In this document: positions 32,617-40,684 of the stretch, in pieces
Layout of the letters: each line of letters opens with the position of its first letter
How positions within the stretch are numbered: the first letter of the stretch is position 1
NCBI RefSeq assembly: GCF_900233005.1
Contig: NZ_LT960611.1
Span: forward strand, 3,162,001-3,226,000
Length of the DNA: 64,000 nt
Direction: 5' to 3'
Source: Vibrio tapetis subsp. tapetis
GTDB lineage: Bacteria > Pseudomonadota > Gammaproteobacteria > Enterobacterales > Vibrionaceae
Position numbers and translations under genes: made by a program
The notes under the pieces: model-generated
Database searches by the model: none
Told to the model about the DNA's origin: nothing
What the model saw: only the letters and a program-made list of their open reading frames with translations

Positions 32617-34119
32617 TTAGGTAATGACCTTTGTACTCGGGTTTTGCTTTACTAACAATTGTTTTAAGGTTTTTTTGGGTTCAACGTCACCATGTATCAG
32701 GTGAATTTCACTAACTTGCGAGCCAATCCCTGCTACAAACTTAGTTAAGTCGCTTTGATCGGCATGAGCAGAGTAGCCATACATAGTATGTACTTGAGCT
32801 TTTAATGGAATACGCTCACCATTGATGTCAACTGAGTTCACAGCGTGCTTAGCGGAATTTTGCAGGGTTCTGCCTAACGTGCCGTGTGCTTGGTAGCCTG
32901 CAAAAATCACATCGGTTCTTTCATCCGGTAATAACGCTTTTAAATAATTCACCACCCGCCCACCTTGGCACATACCAGAAGCAGAAATGACAATGGCAGG
33001 CTCGCCAGATGTTGCCAGCCTGTTAACTAACCCCATGTGCTGCTTATGATCTTCGATAACAATACATTGAGAAAACTTTAAAGGCTGTCTCGAGTTTGAG
33101 ACTTTATTCTTGGCTTCTGCACTCCAGAGTTTTCGGTATCGGCGGTAAGAGCGGGTTATTTTGCTCGCTAGCGGTGAGTCCACAATAATAGGTAGGCGGT
33201 GTGATAGTTTTTGGTCATGTAATAGCTGTTCTATATCGAAGAGGAGTTCTTGAGTGCGCCCTACACTAAAAGCGGGAATGATGATGGTGCCGCCGTTATT
33301 TAGTGATTTATTGATAATGTGATTAAGCCGTTCTCGCCTTGTTGTGATGTCTTGGTGGGTTTTGTCACCATAGGTGGATTCTAGGTATAGATAGTCTGCT
33401 CGTTTTGGTGGTTTAGGGTCTGGTAATAATGGCGTGTTGCTTGGGCCTAGATCGCCGGAGAATACGATGACTTGGTTGTTGGGGAGTTTTATTTCGATGT
33501 AGGCAGAGCCGAGGATGTGGCCAGCTTCCTGAAAACGGATGTAGCAGTAATCATATTGAGGGTCGTGCTTGCTTTGAGTAGATCTCGGACATCTCGTTCC
33601 TCGATTCCGAGATGACGATAACTGGGTGCTTTGATTCTTCAGTGACGACGATGAGATATTTCGATTTTTTAATAGCGCTTCATTTAAGTTCAGCTTTAAA
33701 TTGATTCTGTACCACTGGTTGTAGGGGATGGGTTTTATTTGTTTTCTAATCCGTTCTAGTATTCTGGCTCGTTGGCCTTTGTCGAGGTTTAGTTGCAGTT
33801 TTAGGGTGTCTTCTAGCATTAGGGGGGCTAATTCTGCAGTAGCTGGGGTGCAGTAGATGGGTGCTTTGAAGCCTGCGGCTAATAGCCATGGTATGCGGCC
33901 TATGTGATCAATGTGGCTGTGGGTTAATAGTAGTGCTTTGATGTGTTTTATGGGGAAGTCAATGTCTAGGGCTTTGTTGCCTCTGCTTGCTAAGTCTTGC
34001 CCTTGGAATAGTCCGCAGTCTATGAGTAGGCTGTTTTTTCCGAGTTGGAGTTCGTGGCACGAGCCGGTTACGGTGTTTTTGCCGCCGTGGTGGATTGTTT
34101 TGTGGTGGATTGCTTTCAT
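32617..34119 (-). CDS. MBL-fold beta-CASP RNA/DNA hydrolase with a repeat-derived insert
   Basis: 500 aa; relatives are about 450. The metal site HSHIDH is at residues 67-72 and further MBL/beta-CASP motifs follow: GHILGSAYIEI, VFSGDLG, STYGDKTH, IPAFSVGRTQELL, ISASGMCQGGRVVNYL and YGYSAHADQSDL. These belong to the YSH1/CPSF-like exonuclease group. Residues about 152-188 (ISSSSLKNQSTQLSSSRNR and CPRSTQSK) are foreign to the family: they are encoded by a copy of the local palindromic repeat at 33578-33619 plus flanking sequence, and the frame is kept. Function beyond nuclease is unknown. Confidence 0.85.
   Translation of the reverse strand: MKAIHHKTIHHGGKNTVTGSCHELQLGKNSLLIDCGLFQGQDLASRGNKALDIDFPIKHIKALLLTHSHIDHIGRIPWLLAAGFKAPIYCTPATAELAPLMLEDTLKLQLNLDKGQRARILERIRKQIKPIPYNQWYRINLKLNLNEALLKNRNISSSSLKNQSTQLSSSRNRGTRCPRSTQSKHDPQYDYCYIRFQEAGHILGSAYIEIKLPNNQVIVFSGDLGPSNTPLLPDPKPPKRADYLYLESTYGDKTHQDITTRRERLNHIINKSLNNGGTIIIPAFSVGRTQELLFDIEQLLHDQKLSHRLPIIVDSPLASKITRSYRRYRKLWSAEAKNKVSNSRQPLKFSQCIVIEDHKQHMGLVNRLATSGEPAIVISASGMCQGGRVVNYLKALLPDERTDVIFAGYQAHGTLGRTLQNSAKHAVNSVDINGERIPLKAQVHTMYGYSAHADQSDLTKFVAGIGSQVSEIHLIHGDVEPKKTLKQLLVKQNPSTKVIT
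33578..33619 (+). repeat. palindromic hairpin repeat (single unit) inside the MBL gene
   Basis: A 42-bp copy with the stem ATCTCGGA/TCCGAGAT, the same unit as those at 34212, 34773, 34972, 40120, 40446 and 55892. It sits in the coding sequence of the MBL gene and is translated on the opposite strand. Confidence 0.93.
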
Positions 34120-34453
34120 GTTTGTTTCCCTTACAAATACGAACCTATAAGCATATCGATTTATAGAGGAGGGTTTTGCGAGTGGGTTAAAGGGGTTGGA
34201 GCGTGCTTTGGGTAGATCTCGGATATCTCGTTCCTCGATTCCGAGATGACGATGATGGGGTTATTCGATTCTGAGATGACGAATCAAGGTTGTGATATTT
34301 GGGGTAACTTATGCCTAGAAAATCGTAAGCACAGAATTAATAAAGGCTTATTCTTCTATGATAATTCACAAACTCGATCGAATAAGCTTATGAATAAAAA
34401 CCACCAGCTATCAAGTCCCGTTAGACTGCGAATTTTCTCAGAAGGCTAATTTC
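34120..34453. other. intergenic region between MBL and GIY-YIG genes
   Basis: About 330 bases. It contains the hairpin repeat at 34212-34252 and, right after it, a half copy (ttctgagatgacgaa, about 34267-34281). The rest is AT-rich; no further gene is supported. Confidence 0.6.
34212..34252 (+). repeat. palindromic hairpin repeat, left of GIY-YIG gene
   Basis: A 41-bp unit with an 8-bp perfect stem (ATCTCGGA/TCCGAGAT) and the terminal gatgacga. Same orientation as all the other copies. Confidence 0.93.
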
Positions 34454-34741
34454 ATGCAAAAGCAACCCTGCGTTTACTTTCTTTCGTCCGTAAACAAAAA
34501 TGCTTTATATATCGGGGTTACGAGCAATCTAAAGAAGAGAGTATGGTTACACAAAAGTAATGCTGTTAACGGTTTTTCTAAGAGATATCAAACACACGAA
34601 CTCATATATTTTGAATTGTATTCAACAATGGATTTAGCTATCGCAAGAGAAAAACAAGTTAAGAAATGGCGCAGGCAGTGGAAGAATGAGCTTGTTGATA
34701 CGCATAACCCTGAATGGCTAGACTTATACTTGTCATTATAA
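34454..34741 (+). CDS. GIY-YIG nuclease domain protein (COG2827/UPF0213-like)
   Basis: 95 aa, a stand-alone GIY-YIG domain. CVYFLSSVNKNALYIGVTSNLKKRV gives the Y...YIG core (VYF for GIY, YIG) with the catalytic Arg in KKRVWLHK; HELIYFELYSTMDLAIAREKQVKKW carries the conserved Glu (AREKQ) that binds metal, and NPEWLDLY is the usual end. Members of this group are nucleases of unknown biological role. This one is bracketed by palindromic repeats at 34212-34252 and 34773-34812, with a 159-bp copy following at 34853. The position suggests a link to their mobility, though this is only inference. Confidence 0.88.
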   Translation: MQKQPCVYFLSSVNKNALYIGVTSNLKKRVWLHKSNAVNGFSKRYQTHELIYFELYSTMDLAIAREKQVKKWRRQWKNELVDTHNPEWLDLYLSL

Positions 34742-34772
34742 GGTTAGCCTTAAAAAAAACGTGCAAGTTTTA

Positions 34773-34812
34773 GTAGATCTCGGATATCTCGTTCCTCGAT
34801 TCCGAGATGACG
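34773..34812 (+). repeat. palindromic hairpin repeat, right of GIY-YIG gene
   Basis: A 40-bp unit with the stem ATCTCGGA/TCCGAGAT, about 30 bp after the GIY-YIG stop codon. Confidence 0.93.
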
Positions 34813-34852
34813 ATATGTAGTGGTCTCTCAACGACAATACGACGGCGGAGAG

Positions 34853-35011
34853 TCGTCATCTCTGAAACAATGTACCCTAGTAAGGTTATGAGATGAAAGT
34901 GGTGGGCATTGTTATCAGAGATCTACTTGCCTAGTGCTCGGTGATTAAGGGGGCTTAGAGTACGCTTTAGGTAGATCTCGGATATCTCGTTCCTCGATTC
35001 CGAGATGACGA
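34853..35011 (+). repeat. 159-bp composite palindromic repeat (copy 1)
   Basis: Begins TCGTCATCTCTGAAACAATG and ends TTCCGAGATGACGA, so its ends are inverted repeats of TCGTCATCTC. Inside, the first hairpin (ATCTCTGAAACAATG against CATTGTTATCAGAGAT) is followed by a linker and then the 41-bp hairpin unit. Same length as copies 2 and 3. Confidence 0.9.
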
Positions 35012-35052
35012 AATGTAGAGGCTCGATTCCGAGGTAACGGTAATAATAGCCC

Positions 35053-35679
35053 CTATCCCTCTAAATGCTTTTCTAACGCTTCAAGCTGCATCATCCCCTC
35101 TTCCGTCGCTAACGGCTTAACAATGGTGATCATCTGCTGCATGCCTTGCAGAATGACTTGTTCAGTCACTTGAGTTTGAGTCGACATGACGATTCGGTAG
35201 CTTAACCAGTGAGTCGCCACTAAATGAAGCGTGCTAACTAAAGACTTCATTGCCTCATCGGTTACTTCAATCAGGCCAAGATGACGAATTTCTTCTGTAA
35301 TCGCCAGTAAGTTCGCTTGAAGCTTTTGTTGAACTTGCAGGTAGTCTTGGTGCAAAGAGAGATCTCGGTTCAAAATTTCAGGTAAATTTGAATAGAAGAA
35401 TCGGTACTTCCACATCAATGAAAATATGGCTTCCATATAATGTTCAAGAAATGTGAGGTTCTCATCAGGGCGTGATGAAGGGGAAAGCTTCTCTAGCAAT
35501 TCTTGGGAGTAAAGCTCAAAAATACTGCGGATGATCTCTTGTTTATTAGCGAAATGGTAATACAGGTTGCCTGGGCTAATATCGATGTGGGCCGCGATGT
35601 GATTGGTCGTGACGTTACGTTCGCCTTGTTCATTAAAAAGGGTTAACGCATTAAAAATAATTTTATCACGAGTTTTCAT
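35053..35679 (-). CDS. TetR-family transcriptional regulator
   Basis: 208 aa. The N-terminal HTH is clear: KIIFNALTLFNEQGERNVTTNHIAAHIDISPGNLYYHFANKQEII, the YYHF-x-K motif near residue 42 being diagnostic. The C-terminal ligand domain cannot be matched to a ligand. It lies divergently from the yjbEFGH operon, with 260 bp between that contain palindromes, so regulation of yjbE is possible but not shown. Similar regulators in marine gammaproteobacteria often neighbour lipid or efflux genes. Confidence 0.9.
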   Translation of the reverse strand: MKTRDKIIFNALTLFNEQGERNVTTNHIAAHIDISPGNLYYHFANKQEIIRSIFELYSQELLEKLSPSSRPDENLTFLEHYMEAIFSLMWKYRFFYSNLPEILNRDLSLHQDYLQVQQKLQANLLAITEEIRHLGLIEVTDEAMKSLVSTLHLVATHWLSYRIVMSTQTQVTEQVILQGMQQMITIVKPLATEEGMMQLEALEKHLEG

Positions 35680-35886
35680 CTGCCTACCTATTACTTGTCA
35701 TTATCAGCCATTCGAACAAGGTGCTATGGTCTCATTATTTACTCACCTATCGCAAGTTGAGATATTTGGTTAGCTATTTGTTAATTAGATCCTATAAATA
35801 AAGCGATTCATCATAAAGCCTATCAATGACTCCGCATTCACATTACTCGTTTACAATATGCTCAAGGTTACACTACAATGGTAGGT

Positions 35887-35921
35887 GAAGTGCATTGAGC
35901 GCACTTCATACATCGATGTAT
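35887..35921 (+). promoter_or_regulatory. hairpin and 14-bp palindrome upstream of yjbE
   Basis: GAAGTGC at 35887-35893 pairs with GCACTTC at 35901-35907, directly followed by the perfect palindrome ATACATCGATGTAT at 35908-35921, 17 bp before the ATG. They sit in the yjbE leader and could be a regulator site or an mRNA structure. AAGGAATAAAA is the ribosome site. Confidence 0.55.
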
Positions 35922-35938
35922 ATAAGTAAGGAATAAAA

Positions 35939-36232
35939 ATGAAAAATATCGCTCTAGCAATGCTAGTTGCACTAGGTGCAATGGGTACTGCGCAAGCAGC
36001 TGGTACTGAAGGTACTGCAGCAACGACGACAGGTACGTCTACTACTGCAACTACTACTGCTACAACGGCAACTTCTAGCACAGCTGCTGGTGCTGGTGCT
36101 GGCGTTGGTGCTGCTACTGGCGCTACAGTAACAACGGTTGTAGGTGCTACTGTTGCAACTGCTGTTGTTGTCTCTGTTTCTGAAGATGGCAGCACTGAAA
36201 CAACAACTACAACAACAAACACAGCTTCTTAA
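35939..36232 (+). CDS. yjbE: YjbE-like secreted small protein (GfcA type)
   Basis: 97 aa. A clean signal peptide (MKNIALAMLVALGAMGTAQA) is followed by a low-complexity mature chain of Thr, Ala, Ser, Gly and Val, a pattern typical of YjbE/GfcA exopolysaccharide-operon leaders. Its exact role is unknown; yjb operons are involved in exopolysaccharide production. A hairpin terminator 17 bp after the stop suggests strong, partly separate expression from the rest of the operon. Confidence 0.85.
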   Translation: MKNIALAMLVALGAMGTAQAAGTEGTAATTTGTSTTATTTATTATSSTAAGAGAGVGAATGATVTTVVGATVATAVVVSVSEDGSTETTTTTTNTAS

Positions 36233-36248
36233 GTTTGTCTGTTTGTTT

Positions 36249-36277
36249 AACGCCCTGATTTATCTCAGGGCGTTTTT
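36249..36277 (+). terminator. terminator/attenuator between yjbE and yjbF
   Basis: AACGCCCTGA and TCAGGGCGTT form a 10-bp stem around tttatc, followed by TTTTT. It would let only a fraction of transcripts continue into yjbFGH. Confidence 0.92.
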
Positions 36278-36322
36278 TCATTCCTTTCTTCTGCTAATTG
36301 CTTGTCACGTTAGAGCCCTATT

Positions 36323-36988
36323 ATGAATAAACCCTTCTTATTTTTTATCGCGATGTTTATTAGTCTATTCACCCTGAGTGGTTGCACGAATAAAATGGAT
36401 AACGTGAATGACACTGTTAAAGCTCTATACGATAGTTATCAAGACATCGAGCTAAGTACGAGTGAAGTCGAACAACTGCCCTACCCCAGTGCTTACGTAA
36501 GGCTAAATGACGGCCAACAAATTTATATGGTATTGGCCTTTGCGGATATCAACCCAGAAACTCAAGTACCACGCTTGTCTTGGATCTCATCCGACAGAGC
36601 GTTAATCATTACCGAGCAAGGCCGAATAATAAAAACCGTCTCGTTAGAAAATAGTAACTTAAATAACATAACGGCCAAAACACCTCTACTGCCGGTGAAC
36701 AACTTAAAAACATGGCAAGCTCAATACCACTGGATGCCAGACTATCGCTTCAATTTTGAAGCGAGCATGGTGCCTAGTTATATCGGCGAAGCGCGAATTA
36801 GCTCAAGCCAATGGCAACTAGATACTAAATATTATCAAGAGCGTATTCACTTTCCCGGGCTTGAACAAAGTTTCGTTAATCACTATTGGATGACCAGTGA
36901 CAAGAAAGTTGTCAAAACCATTCAATACATTGGGCCTAACTTAACGAAGATCGAAATGACGTTTTTAAAGACCTACGCAGTAAACTAA
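36323..36988 (+). CDS. yjbF: YjbF-like lipoprotein (GfcB type)
   Basis: 221 aa. The N-terminus FIAMFISLFTLSGC has a lipobox (LSGC, Cys21), so it is probably an outer-membrane lipoprotein. The mature domain (YPSAYVRLNDGQQIYMVLAFAD and LSWISSDRALIITEQGRIIKTV) matches the YjbF/GfcB family, which is encoded in operons for group 4 capsule or exopolysaccharide export. In Vibrio the corresponding genes are often called wbf. It lies 15 bp before yjbG. Confidence 0.87.
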   Translation: MNKPFLFFIAMFISLFTLSGCTNKMDNVNDTVKALYDSYQDIELSTSEVEQLPYPSAYVRLNDGQQIYMVLAFADINPETQVPRLSWISSDRALIITEQGRIIKTVSLENSNLNNITAKTPLLPVNNLKTWQAQYHWMPDYRFNFEASMVPSYIGEARISSSQWQLDTKYYQERIHFPGLEQSFVNHYWMTSDKKVVKTIQYIGPNLTKIEMTFLKTYAVN

Positions 36989-37002
36989 AGGAATAGATTG
37001 TC

Positions 37003-37725
37003 ATGCATTTATCAACTCTCAAATTTGCCAGCCGAGCTTTGTCTGCTAGCCTATGTGGTTGCGTTTTTTCCTTTTCAGCTTATGCCGCAAACATCACCTT
37101 GGTGAACCAAGGCCTAGAGTTAACCTACCCCATTTCGGTGCGCTTAGAACAAGCCCTTAATGATACTCACAAGGTGCTAGGGTATTCCCCCTATGCGCTT
37201 GGTGCCGTGTTAACAAACCCAAGCAAGCAAAATGACGTAATTGAATTAAAGCAGCAGGTTTTCTCCCAACTTGATGACTTAGCCAGCGCTGAGTCTACTG
37301 AATTAAAAACTCAGCTTTCCACGCTTAACTATGTTGCTCGGGAGTTTATTCACTTAGATCTAGACTGGGTTCGAGTGAAGCCAAAACATGATCCTTTACT
37401 AAACGGCACCTATCAACTCCGCATCGGTAAAATGCCAACAACATTTCAGGTTATGGGCTTGCTGCCAAAACCACAAAGCATCGATTTAAAAGGTAACGTG
37501 CACCTAGGTAGCTACCTTGAACCGCTTGAACACTTTAAAGCGGGTGATATCAACCATCCTTATCTCATTCAACCTGATGGTAACGTTATCGAAGCCAATT
37601 TATCTTACTGGCACAACGAACGTTATTACCCGGCTCCCGGTGCCCTTGTCTTCATTGGCTACAAAAACAACCCTGAATTGAACCAACAGATAGCTCAACT
37701 GCTGCGCCACGCGGTGAAAAACTAA
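37003..37725 (+). CDS. yjbG: YjbG-like periplasmic protein (GfcC type)
   Basis: 240 aa with a signal peptide (LSASLCGCVFSFSAYA). The mature part (LTYPISVRLEQALNDTHKVLGYSPYALGAVL, then LRIGKMPTTFQVMGLLPKPQ and YLEPLEHFKAGDINHPYLIQPDGNV) has the capsule-biosynthesis GfcC pattern: a periplasmic ubiquitin-like fold often found beside Wza-like proteins. The last base of its stop codon is the first base of the yjbH ATG. Confidence 0.87.
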   Translation: MHLSTLKFASRALSASLCGCVFSFSAYAANITLVNQGLELTYPISVRLEQALNDTHKVLGYSPYALGAVLTNPSKQNDVIELKQQVFSQLDDLASAESTELKTQLSTLNYVAREFIHLDLDWVRVKPKHDPLLNGTYQLRIGKMPTTFQVMGLLPKPQSIDLKGNVHLGSYLEPLEHFKAGDINHPYLIQPDGNVIEANLSYWHNERYYPAPGALVFIGYKNNPELNQQIAQLLRHAVKN

Positions 37726-39992
37726 TGATGACTTCTATGAATAAAATCCAACTGACCTTTTTGGCAACGTCACTCATCACCGCACTTGTTACCGCTCAAA
37801 TAGCCCACGCGGAAACCGAGAACAGTGCGTTTAAACCTGTGCAATTTAAACCTTCTCAAAGTGATTTCGGCGGCACGGGGTTAATGCAAATGCCCAGTGG
37901 CCGTGTTGCGCCCGAGGGTGAATTTAACCTCAACGCTAACTTTAATGATGCTTATCAAATTTATAATGTGTCTCTAGTATTAATGCCTTGGTTTGAAACC
38001 ACGATTCGCTACACGATTGTTCCCAACTCTCGCTATAGCGGTGACTCATCTTTTAGTGGGGACACGCCATACGCAGACAAAGGCATCGATTTTAAAGTAC
38101 GTTTATGGGAAGAAAGCGACCTACTACCAGAAGTATCTGCTGGCGTACGTGACTTTGGTGGTACTGGCCTATTTGATGGTGAATTTGTTGCCGCTTCAAA
38201 GAAGTACGTGTCAGATGATTACGGCATCTTCGACTTCACGTTAGGTATGGGATGGGGCTATATGGGCACCCGTGGCAATGTGACCAATCCATTTTGTAAA
38301 GCCAGTGAAGGTTTTTGTTCTCGAGAGTCTGGATTTAGTGGCAAGGGCGGCATGGTCGATTACCAGCGTTGGTTTAGAGGCCCTGCATCTCTGTATGGTG
38401 GTATCGAGTATCAAACGCCTTACCAGCCACTTGTAGTCAAAATTGAATACGATGGCAACGACTACAGTGAAGATAAGGCAAATGTTCAAAGCCCTTCTAA
38501 TTTTTACAATATCGATATGACGCCACACACACCGTGGAATATTGGCTTAGTGTACGCCATTCACGATGTGGTTGATTTAAAACTCAGCTACCAACGTGGC
38601 GATACGCTTACCGGTGGTATTAGTATTCATACGAATTACAATGAAATTAAAGCCACTTGGTTAGATGAAAGCGAACCTCGCCCAACAGAAAATAGGCCAA
38701 CGAAAACCGAACAAATAGACTGGCAAGCCCTTGAGCAAGAAGTGGCAAAAGTGGCTGGCTACAAAGAAAGCCGTATTTATCTCGATGACGACAGCGTGAC
38801 GATTGTTGGTGAGCAGAAAAAATATCGCCAAAGAGAGACCGCCCACCAAAGGGCCTCTGCGGTATTAAACGCTAACTTGCCAGAATCAATTCAAACTTAT
38901 CGTTTGGTTGAAACCGAGCAACATATTCCACTTACCGAAACCACGATATCAGCCTCACAATACCGTGATGTTGCAAATGTCGCTTATATCGCCCCAAGCA
39001 TTACCGATGCTACTAAAACTACGCCGCCAAGCAGCGAGTCAAGTAACGCTGGCTATGGTGATTTAATGATCGATGGTAGCAAACGTTTAGACTACGGATT
39101 GTCGCCACACCTTAGTCAGTCGTTAGGTAGTGCTGAAGATTTCTACTTATACAGCTTAGGCATCAATGCTAACGCGAGTTACTGGTTAACCAACAATATG
39201 CAGTTAACGGGTTCTATTTACGTTAATTTAACCGATAACTACGATAAATTGAATTATATCACCCCTCCAGATGGAACATCAGAGCCTCCGCGAGTAAGAA
39301 CCATGATGCGAGCGTATGTTTCTGATAACACGGCCCGTATGAATAACTTGCAACTGACTTGGTTTGAAAACTACGGCAGTGATTTTTATCAGCAAGTGTA
39401 TGGCGGCTATTTAGAAATGATGTTTGCCGGTGTAGGTACCGAAGTGCTTTATCGCCCTCACGGGAAAAATTGGGCCATTGGTGCCGATGTGAATGTGGTT
39501 TCTCAGCGTGACCCTTCAAGTTGGTTCGCCACCTACGATGAGCCCCATCAATCTAACCCTGCCTATGGCCGAGACTTTAAGGTGCTAGATAAAGGCACAA
39601 CCGGTTTTGTTTCTGGTTACTACATGCCAGAGTGGTCTTTCCTTGAAAGTACCTTGTTTAGAGTTGATGTTGGCCAGTTCTTAGCTCAGGACATTGGCGC
39701 TCGTGTCGATTTTTCAAAGCAGTTTGATAGCGGTGTGATCGTTGGCGCTTACGCCAGTAAAACTGATATGTCGGTTGAAGCATTCGGTGAAGGTAGCTTT
39801 ACCAAAGGTTTCTATATTTCAATTCCATACGACATCATGACCGTTAAGCCGAGTAAGCAACGTGCCACGATTTCTTGGCAGCCGATTACACGTGATGGTG
39901 GCCAGAAGCTGAACAAGGCTCATTCGTTGTTTGGGATTACGGATGCGGCGTCGCCTTGGTATTCAAGGCCAAGTGTGGTTAGTGAGAAGTAA
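37725..39992 (+). CDS. yjbH: YjbH-like outer-membrane protein (GfcD type)
   Basis: 755 aa, a size normal for YjbH. A signal peptide (LATSLITALVTAQIAHA) precedes FGGTGLMQMPSGRVAPEGEFNLNANF, the family signature, and alternating aromatic strands typical of a large beta-barrel up to GFYISIPYDIMTV near the C-terminus. Probably an outer-membrane export barrel for an exopolysaccharide. Last gene of the operon; repeats follow at once. Confidence 0.9.
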   Translation: MMTSMNKIQLTFLATSLITALVTAQIAHAETENSAFKPVQFKPSQSDFGGTGLMQMPSGRVAPEGEFNLNANFNDAYQIYNVSLVLMPWFETTIRYTIVPNSRYSGDSSFSGDTPYADKGIDFKVRLWEESDLLPEVSAGVRDFGGTGLFDGEFVAASKKYVSDDYGIFDFTLGMGWGYMGTRGNVTNPFCKASEGFCSRESGFSGKGGMVDYQRWFRGPASLYGGIEYQTPYQPLVVKIEYDGNDYSEDKANVQSPSNFYNIDMTPHTPWNIGLVYAIHDVVDLKLSYQRGDTLTGGISIHTNYNEIKATWLDESEPRPTENRPTKTEQIDWQALEQEVAKVAGYKESRIYLDDDSVTIVGEQKKYRQRETAHQRASAVLNANLPESIQTYRLVETEQHIPLTETTISASQYRDVANVAYIAPSITDATKTTPPSSESSNAGYGDLMIDGSKRLDYGLSPHLSQSLGSAEDFYLYSLGINANASYWLTNNMQLTGSIYVNLTDNYDKLNYITPPDGTSEPPRVRTMMRAYVSDNTARMNNLQLTWFENYGSDFYQQVYGGYLEMMFAGVGTEVLYRPHGKNWAIGADVNVVSQRDPSSWFATYDEPHQSNPAYGRDFKVLDKGTTGFVSGYYMPEWSFLESTLFRVDVGQFLAQDIGARVDFSKQFDSGVIVGAYASKTDMSVEAFGEGSFTKGFYISIPYDIMTVKPSKQRATISWQPITRDGGQKLNKAHSLFGITDAASPWYSRPSVVSEK

Positions 39993-40001
39993 CACAACAG
40001 C

Positions 40002-40160
40002 TCGTCATCTCTGAAACAATGTACCCACGGAGCTCAAAGGTGTTGAAAATGGTGTGCATTGTTATCAGAGATCTGCTTACCTTGTGCTCGGTGGTTAAAG
40101 GGTTCAGAGTTCGCATCGGGTAGATCTCGGATATCTCGTTCCTCGATTCCGAGATGACGA
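40002..40160 (+). repeat. 159-bp composite palindromic repeat (copy 2)
   Basis: Same ends and hairpins as the copy at 34853-35011, with terminal TCGTCATCTC inverted repeats. Differs mainly in the linker (tacccacggagctcaaagg). Confidence 0.92.
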
Positions 40161-40275
40161 AGTTTGGATTCCGTGATGACGAAGTTTTGGGTTCCGAGAT
40201 GCCGAGGTTTTGGGTTCCGAGATGCCGAGGTTTTGGGTTCCGAGGTTTTGGGGGCCGAGATGACGACGTTTTGAA
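40161..40275 (+). repeat. tandem G-rich repeats derived from the hairpin unit
   Basis: Units of about 20-23 bp such as ttgggttccgagatgccgag repeat four to five times, each echoing the end of the hairpin unit (ttccgagatgacga). They probably arose by slippage. A shorter block follows the next copy at 40487-40540. Confidence 0.8.
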
Positions 40276-40327
40276 TTTGGGGATAACGATGCTACTGGCC
40301 TCTCAATTACTACCTGAAACTAAATAT

Positions 40328-40486
40328 TCGTCATCTCTGAAACAATGTACCCACGGAGCTCAACGATATTGAAAATGGTGGGCATTGTTATCAGAGATCT
40401 GCTTACCTTGTGCTCGGTGGTTAAAGGGTTCAGAGTTCGCATCAGGTAGATCTCGGATATCTCGTTCCTCGATTCCGAGATGACGA
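40328..40486 (+). repeat. 159-bp composite palindromic repeat (copy 3)
   Basis: Identical in length and nearly in sequence to copy 2, which is 326 bp away; the two may be a local duplication together with the flanking G-rich repeats. Confidence 0.92.
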
Positions 40487-40684
40487 AGTTTGGATTCCGA
40501 GATGCCGAGGTTTGGGGGCCGGGATGCCGCCGTTTTGAATTTAGGGATAACGATGCTACTGGCCTCTCAATTACGATGAAGCGTCAGCTCTGAAACAATG
40601 CTCTCCTGGTATGCTTTCTTACATGCAGCATGTACAATACTTAATATTGTTATCGTCTATTCCATCTATATTTAAAGGTATCTC

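Larger units (their letters stand above)
34742..35052. other. repeat-filled gap between GIY-YIG and TetR genes
   Basis: About 310 bases, nearly all made of the palindromic repeat family: a single unit at 34773-34812 and a full 159-bp copy at 34853-35011, then another half unit (gctcgattccgaggtaacgg). No gene. Confidence 0.8.
39993..40684. other. repeat-filled intergenic region upstream of second rml set
   Basis: Almost 700 bases, two thirds of which are repeats: 159-bp copies at 40002-40160 and 40328-40486, G-rich 23-bp repeats between and after them, and a partial copy at about 40580. Only 40610-40684 can hold the promoter of the rmlB copy; no clear one was found. No gene. Confidence 0.8.

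Noticed and set aside
34246..34449. 67-codon frame before the GIY-YIG gene
   Set aside because: Begins in hairpin repeat sequence and shows no domain.
35851..36222. Open frame of 123 codons opposite yjbE
   Set aside because: Low-complexity mirror of the Thr/Ala-rich yjbE gene; the yjbE strand has a signal peptide and a ribosome site.
40154..40372. Open frame of 72 codons with GFRDDEVLGSEMPRF repeats
   Set aside because: It is a translation of hairpin-derived tandem repeats without a ribosome site.
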